From Bacteroidales bacterium 45-6 (GTDB lineage: Bacteria > Bacteroidota > Bacteroidia > Bacteroidales > Dysgonomonadaceae): 7,197 bases of DNA. The stretch spans positions 1-7,197 of the forward strand of contig MKRS01000523.1 in assembly GCA_001897035.1 (NCBI GenBank). Direction: 5' to 3'. The notes beneath the pieces were generated by a model. That model was not told the origin of the DNA. It did no database searches and saw nothing but the letters and a program-made list of their open reading frames with translations. This document shows positions 1 to 6,217 of this stretch, in pieces (positions within the stretch are counted from its first letter, which is position 1; every line of letters starts with the position of its first letter). The position numbers and the translations under genes are program-made.

Positions 1-1029
1 GTATATCCTCCGGGATCCACCTTCAAACCGAGCCAAGGCCTGATATACCTGCAAGAAGGGATCATTTCACCTGCAACCTCCTACCCCTGCCACCACGGAT
101 ATCCCCCATTGGGAGGACATCCGGCCTGCCACGGACACCCTTCTCCGTTGAGCCTTGCACCGGCAGTGGCCACTTCGTGCAATTCCTACTTCTGCTACGG
201 GCTGAATGCCATGTTGAGCAACCGCCAAAAATACAAGAACATCAACCAGGCATTGGATGTGTGGAAGGACTACTTGGTCAATATGGGATTCGGACATAAA
301 TTAGGAGTGGATCTTCCGTCCGAAAAACAGGGCTTTATCCCCAACAGCAAGTTCTACACGAAGCTTCACCGCACAGCCAAATGGATGCCGTCCTTTGTCA
401 TTTCAATTGCCATAGGACAAGGTGAAATCACGGCTACCCCGCTGCAAATCGCCAACTTTGTGACGACCATTGCCAACCGGGGTCATTTCTATACACCCCA
501 CATGGTCAAAAAAATACAAGGGGATGCTTTAGACAAAAAATACACCGACAAGAAATCGACTGGCATTTCACCGTCGAACTACGAGCCTATCATTGAAGGG
601 ATGGCCAAAGCTGTTGCAGGCGGGACATGTCACGCCATCAACCTGTCGCCCGAATTTGAGGTGTGCGGAAAAACGGGAACAGCCCAAAACCCCCACGGCC
701 GAGACCACTCCCTTTTCATGGGGTTTGCCCCGCGCAATAAGCCCAAGGTAGCCATAGCCGTGATTGTGGAGAATGCCGGATTCGGAGCCGAATTTGCGGT
801 GCCAATCGCCCGGCTGATGGTCGAAAAATACCTGAAAGGCAGCATTCCTGAAAAAGACAAAGGTCTTGAAACCCGAATGGCAAACACTGTGATGCTGCCG
901 GGACTTCATAACTTAAGAAAAAAGGGGACGGCTTCTCAACAAAGCACCGCTGGCGGCGCAACCACCAACACAGGGGATAACAGCGGACAAGCCAGTCCTG
1001 CGGAAACTCCAGCACCGAAAGAAGATTGA
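1..1029 (+). CDS. mrdA: Penicillin-binding protein 2 (elongation transpeptidase), C-terminal part, 5' end outside window
   Basis: This is the transpeptidase domain of PBP2, the class B penicillin-binding protein that cross-links peptidoglycan during rod elongation, with RodA as its glycosyltransferase partner in the periplasm. The frame is open to the left edge, so the N-terminal anchor and pedestal domain are missing; 342 residues remain. All three active-site motifs are visible: S-T-F-K with the nucleophile at fragment residue 6 (bases 16-18), S-C-N at residues 59-61 (175-183), and K-T-G-T-A at 670-684. Residues 30-65 are rich in Cys and His (C30, H31, H32, H40, C43, H44, H46, C60, C65). 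After the fold ends near residue 305 comes a tail of about 35 residues rich in Ala, Thr, Ser, Gly and Pro. The internal TTG at 109 is not a real start, because STFK lies upstream of it. The neighbouring rodA rules out a divisome PBP3 reading. Confidence 0.95.
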   Translation, partial: VYPPGSTFKPSQGLIYLQEGIISPATSYPCHHGYPPLGGHPACHGHPSPLSLAPAVATSCNSYFCYGLNAMLSNRQKYKNINQALDVWKDYLVNMGFGHKLGVDLPSEKQGFIPNSKFYTKLHRTAKWMPSFVISIAIGQGEITATPLQIANFVTTIANRGHFYTPHMVKKIQGDALDKKYTDKKSTGISPSNYEPIIEGMAKAVAGGTCHAINLSPEFEVCGKTGTAQNPHGRDHSLFMGFAPRNKPKVAIAVIVENAGFGAEFAVPIARLMVEKYLKGSIPEKDKGLETRMANTVMLPGLHNLRKKGTASQQSTAGGATTNTGDNSGQASPAETPAPKED

Positions 1030-1067
1030 AGCCTTAGATAGGGAAAGGTATAGAACCTGAAAAAATT

Positions 1068-2525
1068 ATGAGATATACAAAGCAAGAAGACATCATCAAG
1101 GAAAGTGTGGACTGGGTAGTACTTGGCCTCTACCTGCTGATGGTGGTATGCGGATGGTTCACAATCTACGGAGCCAGCCATCAATTAGGAAATACATCCT
1201 CCTTCGAAATGTCGAACTCAGCACAAATGCAATTGGTATGGGTGGGCGTTTGCTTGGCCGCCGGATTTATGCTTCTGAAGTTGGACGACAACATTTTCGA
1301 CGTGTTCGCCTATTTCTTCTATGCCGTGTCGATGCTCTTGCTGCTTGTGACTGTTTTTGCAGCCCCCGACATCAAAGGTTCGCATTCCTGGTTGGTGCTT
1401 GGCCCTGTACGCTTGCAGCCTGCAGAGCTCGCCAAATTTTCAGTAGCACTGGCACTGGCTCGATTCATGAACGAATACAACTTCAAGTTGATGACTCCCA
1501 AAAACTTGGCTTTGATATCAGGCCTCATCCTCTTGCCGATGCTGTTGATTATCGGTCAAAAGGAAACCGGCTCCGCATTGGTTTACACGGCATTTGTGCT
1601 GATGCTCTACAGGGAAGGACTACCCGGATTGGTGCTGTTCTCCGGCGTTTGTGCTGTGATACTTTTTGTCGTCGGGTTGAAATATTCCGACGTTGCCGTA
1701 GGCTTTCTGACTCAAGGGGAATTCATCTCTATTATCACCATCATTCTTATCTGTGCAAGCTTGGTGATAAGCTACCGGCGCGATTTTCAAAGTGCACTCT
1801 ACATCGGAGGCGGATCCCTTGGCCTGCTGCTGGTCGGATATCTTGTCTCGCTGGCTTTTGGCGTCAACCCTCACTATGACATTATTTCGATTGTCTGCTT
1901 AGCGGCAACTATCGGATACCTGGTTTATATGGCATTCAGCCGCATCATCAAGGAATATTTCGTAGTCGTGCTGGTGGCTTGCTGCGCCATCTTATTCAGC
2001 CTATCAGTGAGCTACGTGTTCACAGACATCCTGCAACCACACCAACAGCAACGTATAAAGGTGTCGTTGGGCATGGAAGACGACCTGAAAGGTGCGGGAT
2101 ACAATGTGAACCAATCCAAGATTGCCATCGGTTCGGGAGGTTTCTGGGGAAAAGGCTTTTTGAATGGCACCCAGACAAAATTGAAATATGTGCCGGAGCA
2201 AGACACCGACTTTATCTTTTGCACAGTGGGCGAAGAGCAAGGATTTATTGGTTCCGTGGCGGTGCTGCTCCTGTTTCTAGCATTGATCCTGCGGTTGCTC
2301 TATCTGGCTGAAAGGCAAAAGTTTGTTTTTGGACGGGTTTTTGGATATTGTGTGGCGAGCATCTTCATTTTTCACCTGATTATCAACATCGGGATGGTGA
2401 TCGGCATCACTCCCGTGATTGGAATCCCCCTCCCCTTCTTCAGTTACGGGGGTTCTTCCTTGTTGGGTTTCACCACACTCCTCTTTATTTTCTTGCGGAT
2501 AGATATGGCCAGAAAAAGAAGGTAA
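1068..2525 (+). CDS. rodA: RodA, SEDS-family peptidoglycan glycosyltransferase of the elongasome
   Basis: This polytopic inner-membrane SEDS protein polymerises lipid II into glycan strands with PBP2. Visible family motifs include the loop running from K-G-S-H-S-W to L-Q-P-A-E-L-A-K, then Q-K-E-T-G-S-A-L (where many RodAs have Q-P-D-L-G-T-A), the H-Q-Q-Q-R-I loop, and G-A-G-Y-N-V-N-Q-S-K-I-A-I-G-S-G-G. Near the end are P-E-Q-D-T-D-F-I-F, G-E-E-Q-G-F-I-G and P-L-P-F-F-S-Y-G-G-S-S. D339, just before K-G-A-G-Y, matches the essential Asp of E. coli RodA (D262). At 485 residues it is over 100 longer than E. coli RodA; much of the excess is extra hydrophobic segment between E166 and D339, which I believe is common in Bacteroidales. 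The start is 38 bp after the mrdA stop with an A-rich leader and no clear Shine-Dalgarno site, so co-transcription with mrdA is likely. Confidence 0.96.
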   Translation: MRYTKQEDIIKESVDWVVLGLYLLMVVCGWFTIYGASHQLGNTSSFEMSNSAQMQLVWVGVCLAAGFMLLKLDDNIFDVFAYFFYAVSMLLLLVTVFAAPDIKGSHSWLVLGPVRLQPAELAKFSVALALARFMNEYNFKLMTPKNLALISGLILLPMLLIIGQKETGSALVYTAFVLMLYREGLPGLVLFSGVCAVILFVVGLKYSDVAVGFLTQGEFISIITIILICASLVISYRRDFQSALYIGGGSLGLLLVGYLVSLAFGVNPHYDIISIVCLAATIGYLVYMAFSRIIKEYFVVVLVACCAILFSLSVSYVFTDILQPHQQQRIKVSLGMEDDLKGAGYNVNQSKIAIGSGGFWGKGFLNGTQTKLKYVPEQDTDFIFCTVGEEQGFIGSVAVLLLFLALILRLLYLAERQKFVFGRVFGYCVASIFIFHLIINIGMVIGITPVIGIPLPFFSYGGSSLLGFTTLLFIFLRIDMARKRR

Positions 2526-2548
2526 CCCTTATCTGGGAGAAGCGTGTC

Positions 2549-3319
2549 TTATTTGCCCAATTCCTTGAGACGTATTTTGGTGAGCACTTGTTTTGTATTT
2601 AGCGTAAAATCAGCGTCCATCATCCACGCATAGAAACTGGGTTCGTTTTTCAATACTTCCCTCACCGCCTTGCCTTTGTGCTTGCCAAAATTGAAGACTT
2701 CCACCCCTTTCTCGTCCAGGATGATCCGTCCAGCCAAATCGACATTGTTGTTGAAAAAAGAATATTCGGTGGCTAATTTTTCAATATCATTTTCCAGATC
2801 TTCATACTTATCAAGCTGAGCCTTAAGCACTTCATAAGTAGCTTTAGTGTCAGCCTCAGCTGAATGCGCATCCTCCAAGCTCTTGTCGCAATAGAATTTA
2901 TAGGCAGCCTTCAGGGTGCGTTCTTCCTTCTTGTGGAAGATAATTTGCACATCGATGAACTTTCTCCGGCTGAAGTCAATATCAACATTGGCTCTGAGGA
3001 ATTCTTCCGCCAACAGGGGGATATCGAAACGGCTCGAATTGAAACCTGCCAAGTCACATCCCTCTATCTGGTCAGCCAAGGACTTGGCTATTTTCTTGAA
3101 AGTGGGACAATCCTTCACATCTTCGTCGGTGATGTGATGGATGGCCGTAGCCTCTGCCGGGATAGGCATTTCCGGGTTGATACGACGGGTTTTTATTTCT
3201 TCTTTTCCGTTGGGATAAATTTTCAAAAACGAGATTTCAACTATTCTGTCGTGAACTACGCTTGTGCCTGTTGTTTCAAGATCAAAAAACACAAGCGGAT
3301 TTTTCAGGTTTAATTCCAT
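2549..3319 (-). CDS. DEDDh-family 3'-5' exonuclease, Pol III epsilon-like, with C-terminal DUF3820-like domain
   Basis: This is a predicted 3'-5' exonuclease of the DnaQ/RNase T superfamily, 256 residues. The catalytic set is complete: D13 and E15 in F-F-D-L-E-T-T-G, D99 in F-N-S-S-R-F-D-I-P, and H152 and D157 in H-S-A-E-A-D, which makes it the epsilon-type DEDDh class. The nuclease fold covers about residues 8-175. A charged helical linker follows, then a small domain at about 205-250 beginning V-F-N-F-G-K-H-K-G-K, resembling DUF3820. I chose the ATG at 3319 rather than one eight codons earlier because the family begins M-x-L-N-L-K-N-P. It lies 62 bp downstream of dnaN on the same strand with no promoter seen between them, suggesting co-transcription and a role with the clamp in proofreading or repair. 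Whether it is the replicase proofreader or a repair nuclease is not shown. It converges with rodA, 23 bp away. Confidence 0.92.
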   Translation of the reverse strand: MELNLKNPLVFFDLETTGTSVVHDRIVEISFLKIYPNGKEEIKTRRINPEMPIPAEATAIHHITDEDVKDCPTFKKIAKSLADQIEGCDLAGFNSSRFDIPLLAEEFLRANVDIDFSRRKFIDVQIIFHKKEERTLKAAYKFYCDKSLEDAHSAEADTKATYEVLKAQLDKYEDLENDIEKLATEYSFFNNNVDLAGRIILDEKGVEVFNFGKHKGKAVREVLKNEPSFYAWMMDADFTLNTKQVLTKIRLKELGK

Positions 3320-3381
3320 ATTGTTTTTTTCATGGAGCTGCATGAGTGAAAAGCAAACAAGCGGCTCCCTGTTAGTTTGGA

Positions 3382-4506
3382 TCAGTCGTTGAGCATCATC
3401 GGCATCAACAACATAAGTATATCTTCGTTTTCCTCGTTTTCCACGGGGAAGATCAAACCGGCACGCGACGGGTCGGACAATTCCACGGAGATGTTCTCGG
3501 AAGAGATATTGTTGAGAATATCAATCAGGAAGCTCGACTTAAAGCCGATATTCATCGAAACCCCATCGTATTGGCACGAAACCGATTCTTCAGCGGCTGT
3601 GGAGAAGTCCAAATCCTGGGCAAATACTTTCACCGAGTCGGTATTCAATTCGAGTTTCACCAAACTGCTCGCCAAGTTCGAGAATACCGAAACACGTTTC
3701 AAGGCATTGAGAATCGACAAGCGGTCGAGTATCGCCTTGTTGGGGTTGTTGGTAGGGATCACGGAAGAATAATTCGGATAGCGTCCTTCGATGAAACGGG
3801 AAGTCATCACATAACTACCCAAAGTGATATAGGCATTGTTTTCGTCAAATTTTATCTCCACAGTGCCTGTTTCCTTCGGAAGAATACCCTTCAGGAGGTT
3901 GGCAGGCTTTTTGGGAAGGATGAAGGACGAGCGTTGCGCACTCTTCACCGAAGAATTCTTGAGGCGGACCAACTTGTGTCCATCGGAAGCCACGAAAGTA
4001 ATGTCATCGGGCGAAATGTCGAAGTAGATGCCGTTCATCACGGGGCGAAGTTCATCGTCGGCGGTTGCAAACAATGTGCGGCTGATGCCCGACAAGAGTA
4101 CTTGCGGATCGATCTTCAGGGCGATCGCCTCCGGATTCAAAGCTTTGGGCTGGGGATAATCGTCACCTTTTTGTCCCACAAAATTATATTTCCCGTTATG
4201 AAAATAGATGAATACTTCCAGGTTATCGTCGTTGATTTGGAAAGTGAGCGGTTGGTCGGGCAATTCCTTCAAGGGATCCAACAAGTTACGCGCATTCACG
4301 GCCAAACGTCCGAAACCTTCCACGTCGTTCACTTCGAGCGAAGTCACCAAACGGGTTTCGCTGTCTGCGGCAGTTAATGTAAGTGTTGTCCCATCCAAAT
4401 CCAAAAGGAAACAATCTAAAATGGGTAATGTGTTCTTCGAATTAATCACCTTGCTGATGGCTTGCAAATGGCTGTACAGAGCCGTACTCGACACAACAAA
4501 TCTCAT
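3382..4506 (-). CDS. dnaN: DNA polymerase III beta subunit (sliding clamp)
   Basis: The sliding clamp forms a dimeric ring on DNA, tethers the replicative polymerase, and docks other replication and repair proteins. The 374-residue length fits the family (E. coli 366). The N-terminus has the typical first-domain pattern (F-x-V-S-x-x-x-L, with V-I-N-S-K-N-T-L-P-I-L-D after it), and later comes F-V-A-S-D-G-H-K-L-V-R. The C-terminus ends L-M-P-M-M-L-N-D, matching the M-P-M-R-L segment that helps form the pocket for clamp-binding peptides. The gene is complete with no frameshift. The start ATG is preceded by an A-rich leader and, about 41 bp upstream, a Bacteroides-type promoter. No dnaA lies nearby, so this is not the classic dnaA-dnaN origin arrangement; its downstream partner is the exonuclease instead. 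Confidence 0.97.
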   Translation of the reverse strand: MRFVVSSTALYSHLQAISKVINSKNTLPILDCFLLDLDGTTLTLTAADSETRLVTSLEVNDVEGFGRLAVNARNLLDPLKELPDQPLTFQINDDNLEVFIYFHNGKYNFVGQKGDDYPQPKALNPEAIALKIDPQVLLSGISRTLFATADDELRPVMNGIYFDISPDDITFVASDGHKLVRLKNSSVKSAQRSSFILPKKPANLLKGILPKETGTVEIKFDENNAYITLGSYVMTSRFIEGRYPNYSSVIPTNNPNKAILDRLSILNALKRVSVFSNLASSLVKLELNTDSVKVFAQDLDFSTAAEESVSCQYDGVSMNIGFKSSFLIDILNNISSENISVELSDPSRAGLIFPVENEENEDILMLLMPMMLND

Positions 4507-4546
4507 ATATCTATCTTTTTTAAGTTTTCAATGTTTTTTAATCAAG

Positions 4547-4577
4547 CAAATTTATGAAAATATTTCACAGGAGCAAA
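4547..4577 (-). promoter_or_regulatory. Predicted dnaN promoter, Bacteroides sigma-ABfr type
   Basis: On the minus strand, TTTG (4577-4574) is followed after exactly 19 bases by TAAATTTG (4554-4547). This matches the Bacteroides consensus of TTTG at about -33 and TAnnTTTG at about -7. Transcription would start near 4540, giving dnaN a leader of about 34 bases. The intergenic stretch 4507-4623 is AT-rich and holds no other feature I can support. Confidence 0.75.
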
Positions 4578-4623
4578 GATGTTGGGAAAAGAGTTGCAAG
4601 AATATCTTTCCGTCACGGCTACA

Positions 4624-5406
4624 TTATTCGATTATCGAAAAATGCCTCAGAGCCTTCCAAATTCCATCGTTATCGACAGTGTCGGTGACGTAGGCTGCCA
4701 CTTCTTTCACCTCGTCCGCTGCGTTTCCCATCGCCACGCTCGCCGGCACATGTCCCAGCATCTGCAAATCGTTTCCCCCATCACCAAAAGCCATTGCTTC
4801 GCCGAGCCCAATCCCGTAGTATTCGAGTACCTTGTCTATGCCGACTTGCTTGCTGATGCCTTTCGAAACGATGTCAGCAAAAAGGGGATTCCATCTTGCG
4901 GCGTCACATCCCGGCAACACATTCTTCATGATTTCTTTTTCCTGGTTTTCCTTGAAAAATGCGACTAATTGGAATATTTCCCGATCTACAAGTTCTTCCA
5001 ATTTTTTCCTTTTCGGAAAAGGAAAATTTATGAGAGTAAATACGTCTTCGGCATCCTGGTTCACCTGATTGATGAAAATATCACTTTCGGTGGCCACCAT
5101 GCACGGAAATTCCCCACATGTCTGCTGGTAGTGGAGGAAGGAGCGGACCTCGGCAGAAGGAATCGGTTGTTTGAAAATCAACTCTTTGCCCGCTGTCATG
5201 CAATAAGCGCCATTAACGGTGATGAAACCGTCGAATTCGCAATCTTCCAAGTTGTTCACAGCCGCAAAAGGCCTGCCTGTGGCGATGAAAACCTTGATGC
5301 CTTTTTTGCGTAATTGAATTATTGCTTCTTTCGAGGAGGGTGGAATCCTGTGTGTGTCATAACTGACCAACGTCCCGTCTATGTCAAAAAATACTGCTTT
5401 AATCAT
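4624..5406 (-). CDS. Cof-type HAD-superfamily phosphatase (subclass IIB)
   Basis: This is a predicted cytosolic Mg-dependent phosphohydrolase of 260 residues, the usual length for Cof/YidA-like HAD-IIB proteins. Motif I is D-I-D-G-T with nucleophile D8 and acid/base D10. Motif II is T43 in A-T-G-R. The motif III lysine is probably K186 in G-I-S-K-Q, and motif IV is G-D-G-G-N-D with D209 and D213. The stretch between, about residues 85-185, is the C2-type cap that sets substrate choice. Substrates of this family are usually sugar phosphates, nucleotides or flavin-related phosphates, and the sequence does not say which. The gene stands alone: dnaN downstream has its own promoter, and the toxin-antitoxin pair upstream is 105 bp away. 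The start follows from the family N-terminus (M-I-K-A-V-F-F-D). The catalytic class is firm and the physiological role unknown. Confidence 0.9.
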   Translation of the reverse strand: MIKAVFFDIDGTLVSYDTHRIPPSSKEAIIQLRKKGIKVFIATGRPFAAVNNLEDCEFDGFITVNGAYCMTAGKELIFKQPIPSAEVRSFLHYQQTCGEFPCMVATESDIFINQVNQDAEDVFTLINFPFPKRKKLEELVDREIFQLVAFFKENQEKEIMKNVLPGCDAARWNPLFADIVSKGISKQVGIDKVLEYYGIGLGEAMAFGDGGNDLQMLGHVPASVAMGNAADEVKEVAAYVTDTVDNDGIWKALRHFSIIE

Positions 5407-5437
5407 GATAGCTGGAAATACCTAAATGTTGCAGAGG

Positions 5438-5445
5438 TAAAGGTA
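5438..5445 (-). promoter_or_regulatory. Possible weak -7 box for the HAD phosphatase gene
   Basis: The minus strand reads TACCTTTA about 31 bases before the HAD start codon. It differs from the Bacteroides TAnnTTTG box only in the last base, and no TTTG sits at the expected distance upstream. It is the best candidate in the 105 bp gap 5407-5511, which otherwise shows nothing firm. The HAD gene could instead be read through from the toxin-antitoxin operon. Confidence 0.3.
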
Positions 5446-5511
5446 CGAAAATTCGAGTAAAAGACAGCTTGGATTGCTTCAAGTTTGTGCTGCAAGAAAA
5501 GAAATCTGCTC

Positions 5512-5790
5512 TTATTTGTCACCGTAATGGCCTCTGACGGAAATCACCTCCACGGTGATAATTTCTTCGTGTATGCTATAAATCATCCTGTGTTGCTTGT
5601 TTATCCTCCGGCTCCAGAGTCCGGCAAGGTTGCCCTTGAGCTGCTCTACTTGGCCGGTGCTGGTCATGGGGTGAAGTTCTAATTCGGCAAAAAGCGCAAG
5701 TATCTTCTGGATACTTTTGCTATCACCCAATTTATTCCAAAGAAGCAATTGTTTTTGCACTCCTTTAGCCAAAACGAGTGTGTACTTCAT
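5512..5790 (-). CDS. YoeB/Txe-family mRNA interferase toxin
   Basis: This is the toxin of a type II toxin-antitoxin pair, 92 residues, of the RelE/ParE superfamily in the YoeB/Txe branch. YoeB toxins bind the ribosome and cleave mRNA in the A site. The family signature is clear: H-P-x-x-S-T-G, then E-Q-L-K-G-N-L-A-G, W-S-R-R-I-N-K-Q-H-R, I-Y-S-I and R-G-H-Y. Residues matching the E. coli YoeB active site (E46, R65, H83, Y84) are present as E49, R68, H88 and Y89, so the toxin is predicted active and not decayed. Its ATG overlaps the antitoxin stop as ATGA (5787-5790), the tight coupling typical of such operons. E. coli YoeB is 84 residues; the extra length is a few residues in the N-terminal helical half and a short G-D-K tail after the catalytic Tyr. 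Confidence 0.93.
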   Translation of the reverse strand: MKYTLVLAKGVQKQLLLWNKLGDSKSIQKILALFAELELHPMTSTGQVEQLKGNLAGLWSRRINKQHRMIYSIHEEIITVEVISVRGHYGDK

Positions 5791-6089
5791 GCCCCTAATA
5801 GTTTTTCAATCTCTTCCATTGCAAACACTTTCGAATCTCCACGCTTGATGTCCTCAATTCCTTGCTTCACAATAGCCAAATTTTCGGGATCATCAAACCA
5901 AGGGTCGCCACTCGGGCTTGGATTGGGAGAAATTTCTATTTTCAGGCTATCGGCTTTAGATATAAGAAGGTTTTCGATATAAGCCTTTAGGCTTTTGCCT
6001 TGCGCCGAAGCCAGTATCGACAGCTTAGTGAATGCTTCGGCTGGCAAATCGATATTTTTCCGTTTTCTTTTAGATGTAGTCGTTTCCAT
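5787..6089 (-). CDS. Antitoxin, predicted ribbon-helix-helix type, partner of the YoeB-like toxin
   Basis: This 100-residue protein sits directly upstream of the toxin with a 4-base overlap, the normal antitoxin position. The N-terminus is basic (K-R-K-R-K) and followed by a pattern like a ribbon-helix-helix DNA-binding domain: a short strand N-I-D-L-P (12-16), a helix from about 17 to 29, a turn at G31-K-S, and a second helix at 34-46. A Pro/Ser-rich linker (54-63) with W64 leads to an acidic C-terminal helix region (68-98). That region contains G-I-E-D-I-K-R-G-D and M-E-E-I-E-K-L-L, resembling the toxin-binding ends of other small antitoxins. I see no Phd/YefM signature, although YefM is the usual YoeB partner. 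By family precedent it neutralises the toxin and, with it, represses the operon. The RHH call rests on pattern, not a search. Confidence 0.85.
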   Translation of the reverse strand: METTTSKRKRKNIDLPAEAFTKLSILASAQGKSLKAYIENLLISKADSLKIEISPNPSPSGDPWFDDPENLAIVKQGIEDIKRGDSKVFAMEEIEKLLGA

Positions 6090-6091
6090 AA

Positions 6092-6111
6092 TTGTTCAGT
6101 ATTTAGAACAA
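6092..6111. promoter_or_regulatory. Perfect inverted repeat, candidate operator of the toxin-antitoxin operon
   Basis: TTGTTC (6092-6097) and GAACAA (6106-6111) form a perfect 6-bp inverted repeat with an 8-bp spacer. It lies between the antitoxin start codon and the predicted promoter. It overlaps the 3' end of the -7 box and the expected transcription start, where a bound repressor would block initiation. This fits autoregulation by an RHH antitoxin, but binding is inferred. Confidence 0.55.
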
Positions 6112-6140
6112 AGATATACTATATATATTATATACACAAA
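6109..6140 (-). promoter_or_regulatory. Predicted promoter of the toxin-antitoxin operon
   Basis: On the minus strand, TTTG (6140-6137) is followed after 20 bases by TATCTTTG (6116-6109), a full match to the Bacteroides TTTG / TAnnTTTG consensus at normal spacing. Transcription would start near 6102, leaving a very short leader of about a dozen bases before the antitoxin ATG. The spacer contains an AT-rich imperfect dyad at 6115-6134 (8 of 10 pairs), which could be a second operator half or simply follow from alternating TA. Confidence 0.7.
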
Positions 6141-6157
6141 AATAAACAAGCCTATTG

Positions 6158-6194
6158 AAAAAAAACGGGAGACCAACTTTCCGTCGATCTCCCG
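6158..6194 (-). terminator. Strong intrinsic terminator after the DPP7 gene
   Basis: Read on the minus strand, CGGGAGA (6194-6188) pairs perfectly with TCTCCCG (6172-6166). The inner bases extend the stem to about 12 bp, with two G-T wobbles, around a 5-base GGAAA loop. Eight Ts (6165-6158) follow at once. It begins 24 bp past the peptidase stop and should end that transcript before the toxin-antitoxin promoter. Confidence 0.9.
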
Positions 6195-6217
6195 CTATCT
6201 ATATTTTTGGACAGAGA

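Noticed and set aside
109..111. TTG at 109 as the start of the first gene
   Set aside because: The frame is open to base 1 and encodes the essential STFK motif upstream, so the gene begins outside the window.
1148..1879. Long open frame (243 codons) inside rodA in another + frame
   Set aside because: Its product is rich in Arg, Cys and His with no recognisable motif, while the overlapping frame encodes a clear RodA.
3325..3370. GGAGC...GCTCC inverted repeat between dnaN and the exonuclease
   Set aside because: Five-bp arms with a loop of more than 20 bases and no T-run on the minus strand; too weak to call a terminator or attenuator.
3571..4377. Long open frame (268 codons) on the + strand, opposite dnaN
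   Set aside because: It is the antisense shadow of dnaN, whose protein is unmistakable; the translation shows no family pattern, and codon structure explains the openness.
5455..5500. Possible terminator after the toxin gene (CTTG/CAAG and CAG/CTG pairings, then a short T stretch)
   Set aside because: The arms are short, the pairing is interrupted by an unpaired stretch on one side, and the T-run is broken, so a working terminator cannot be supported.
6113..6136. AT-rich TATA repeat as a possible origin or integration site
   Set aside because: It is short, lies within a consensus promoter spacer, and has no DnaA boxes, iterons or flanking direct repeats nearby.
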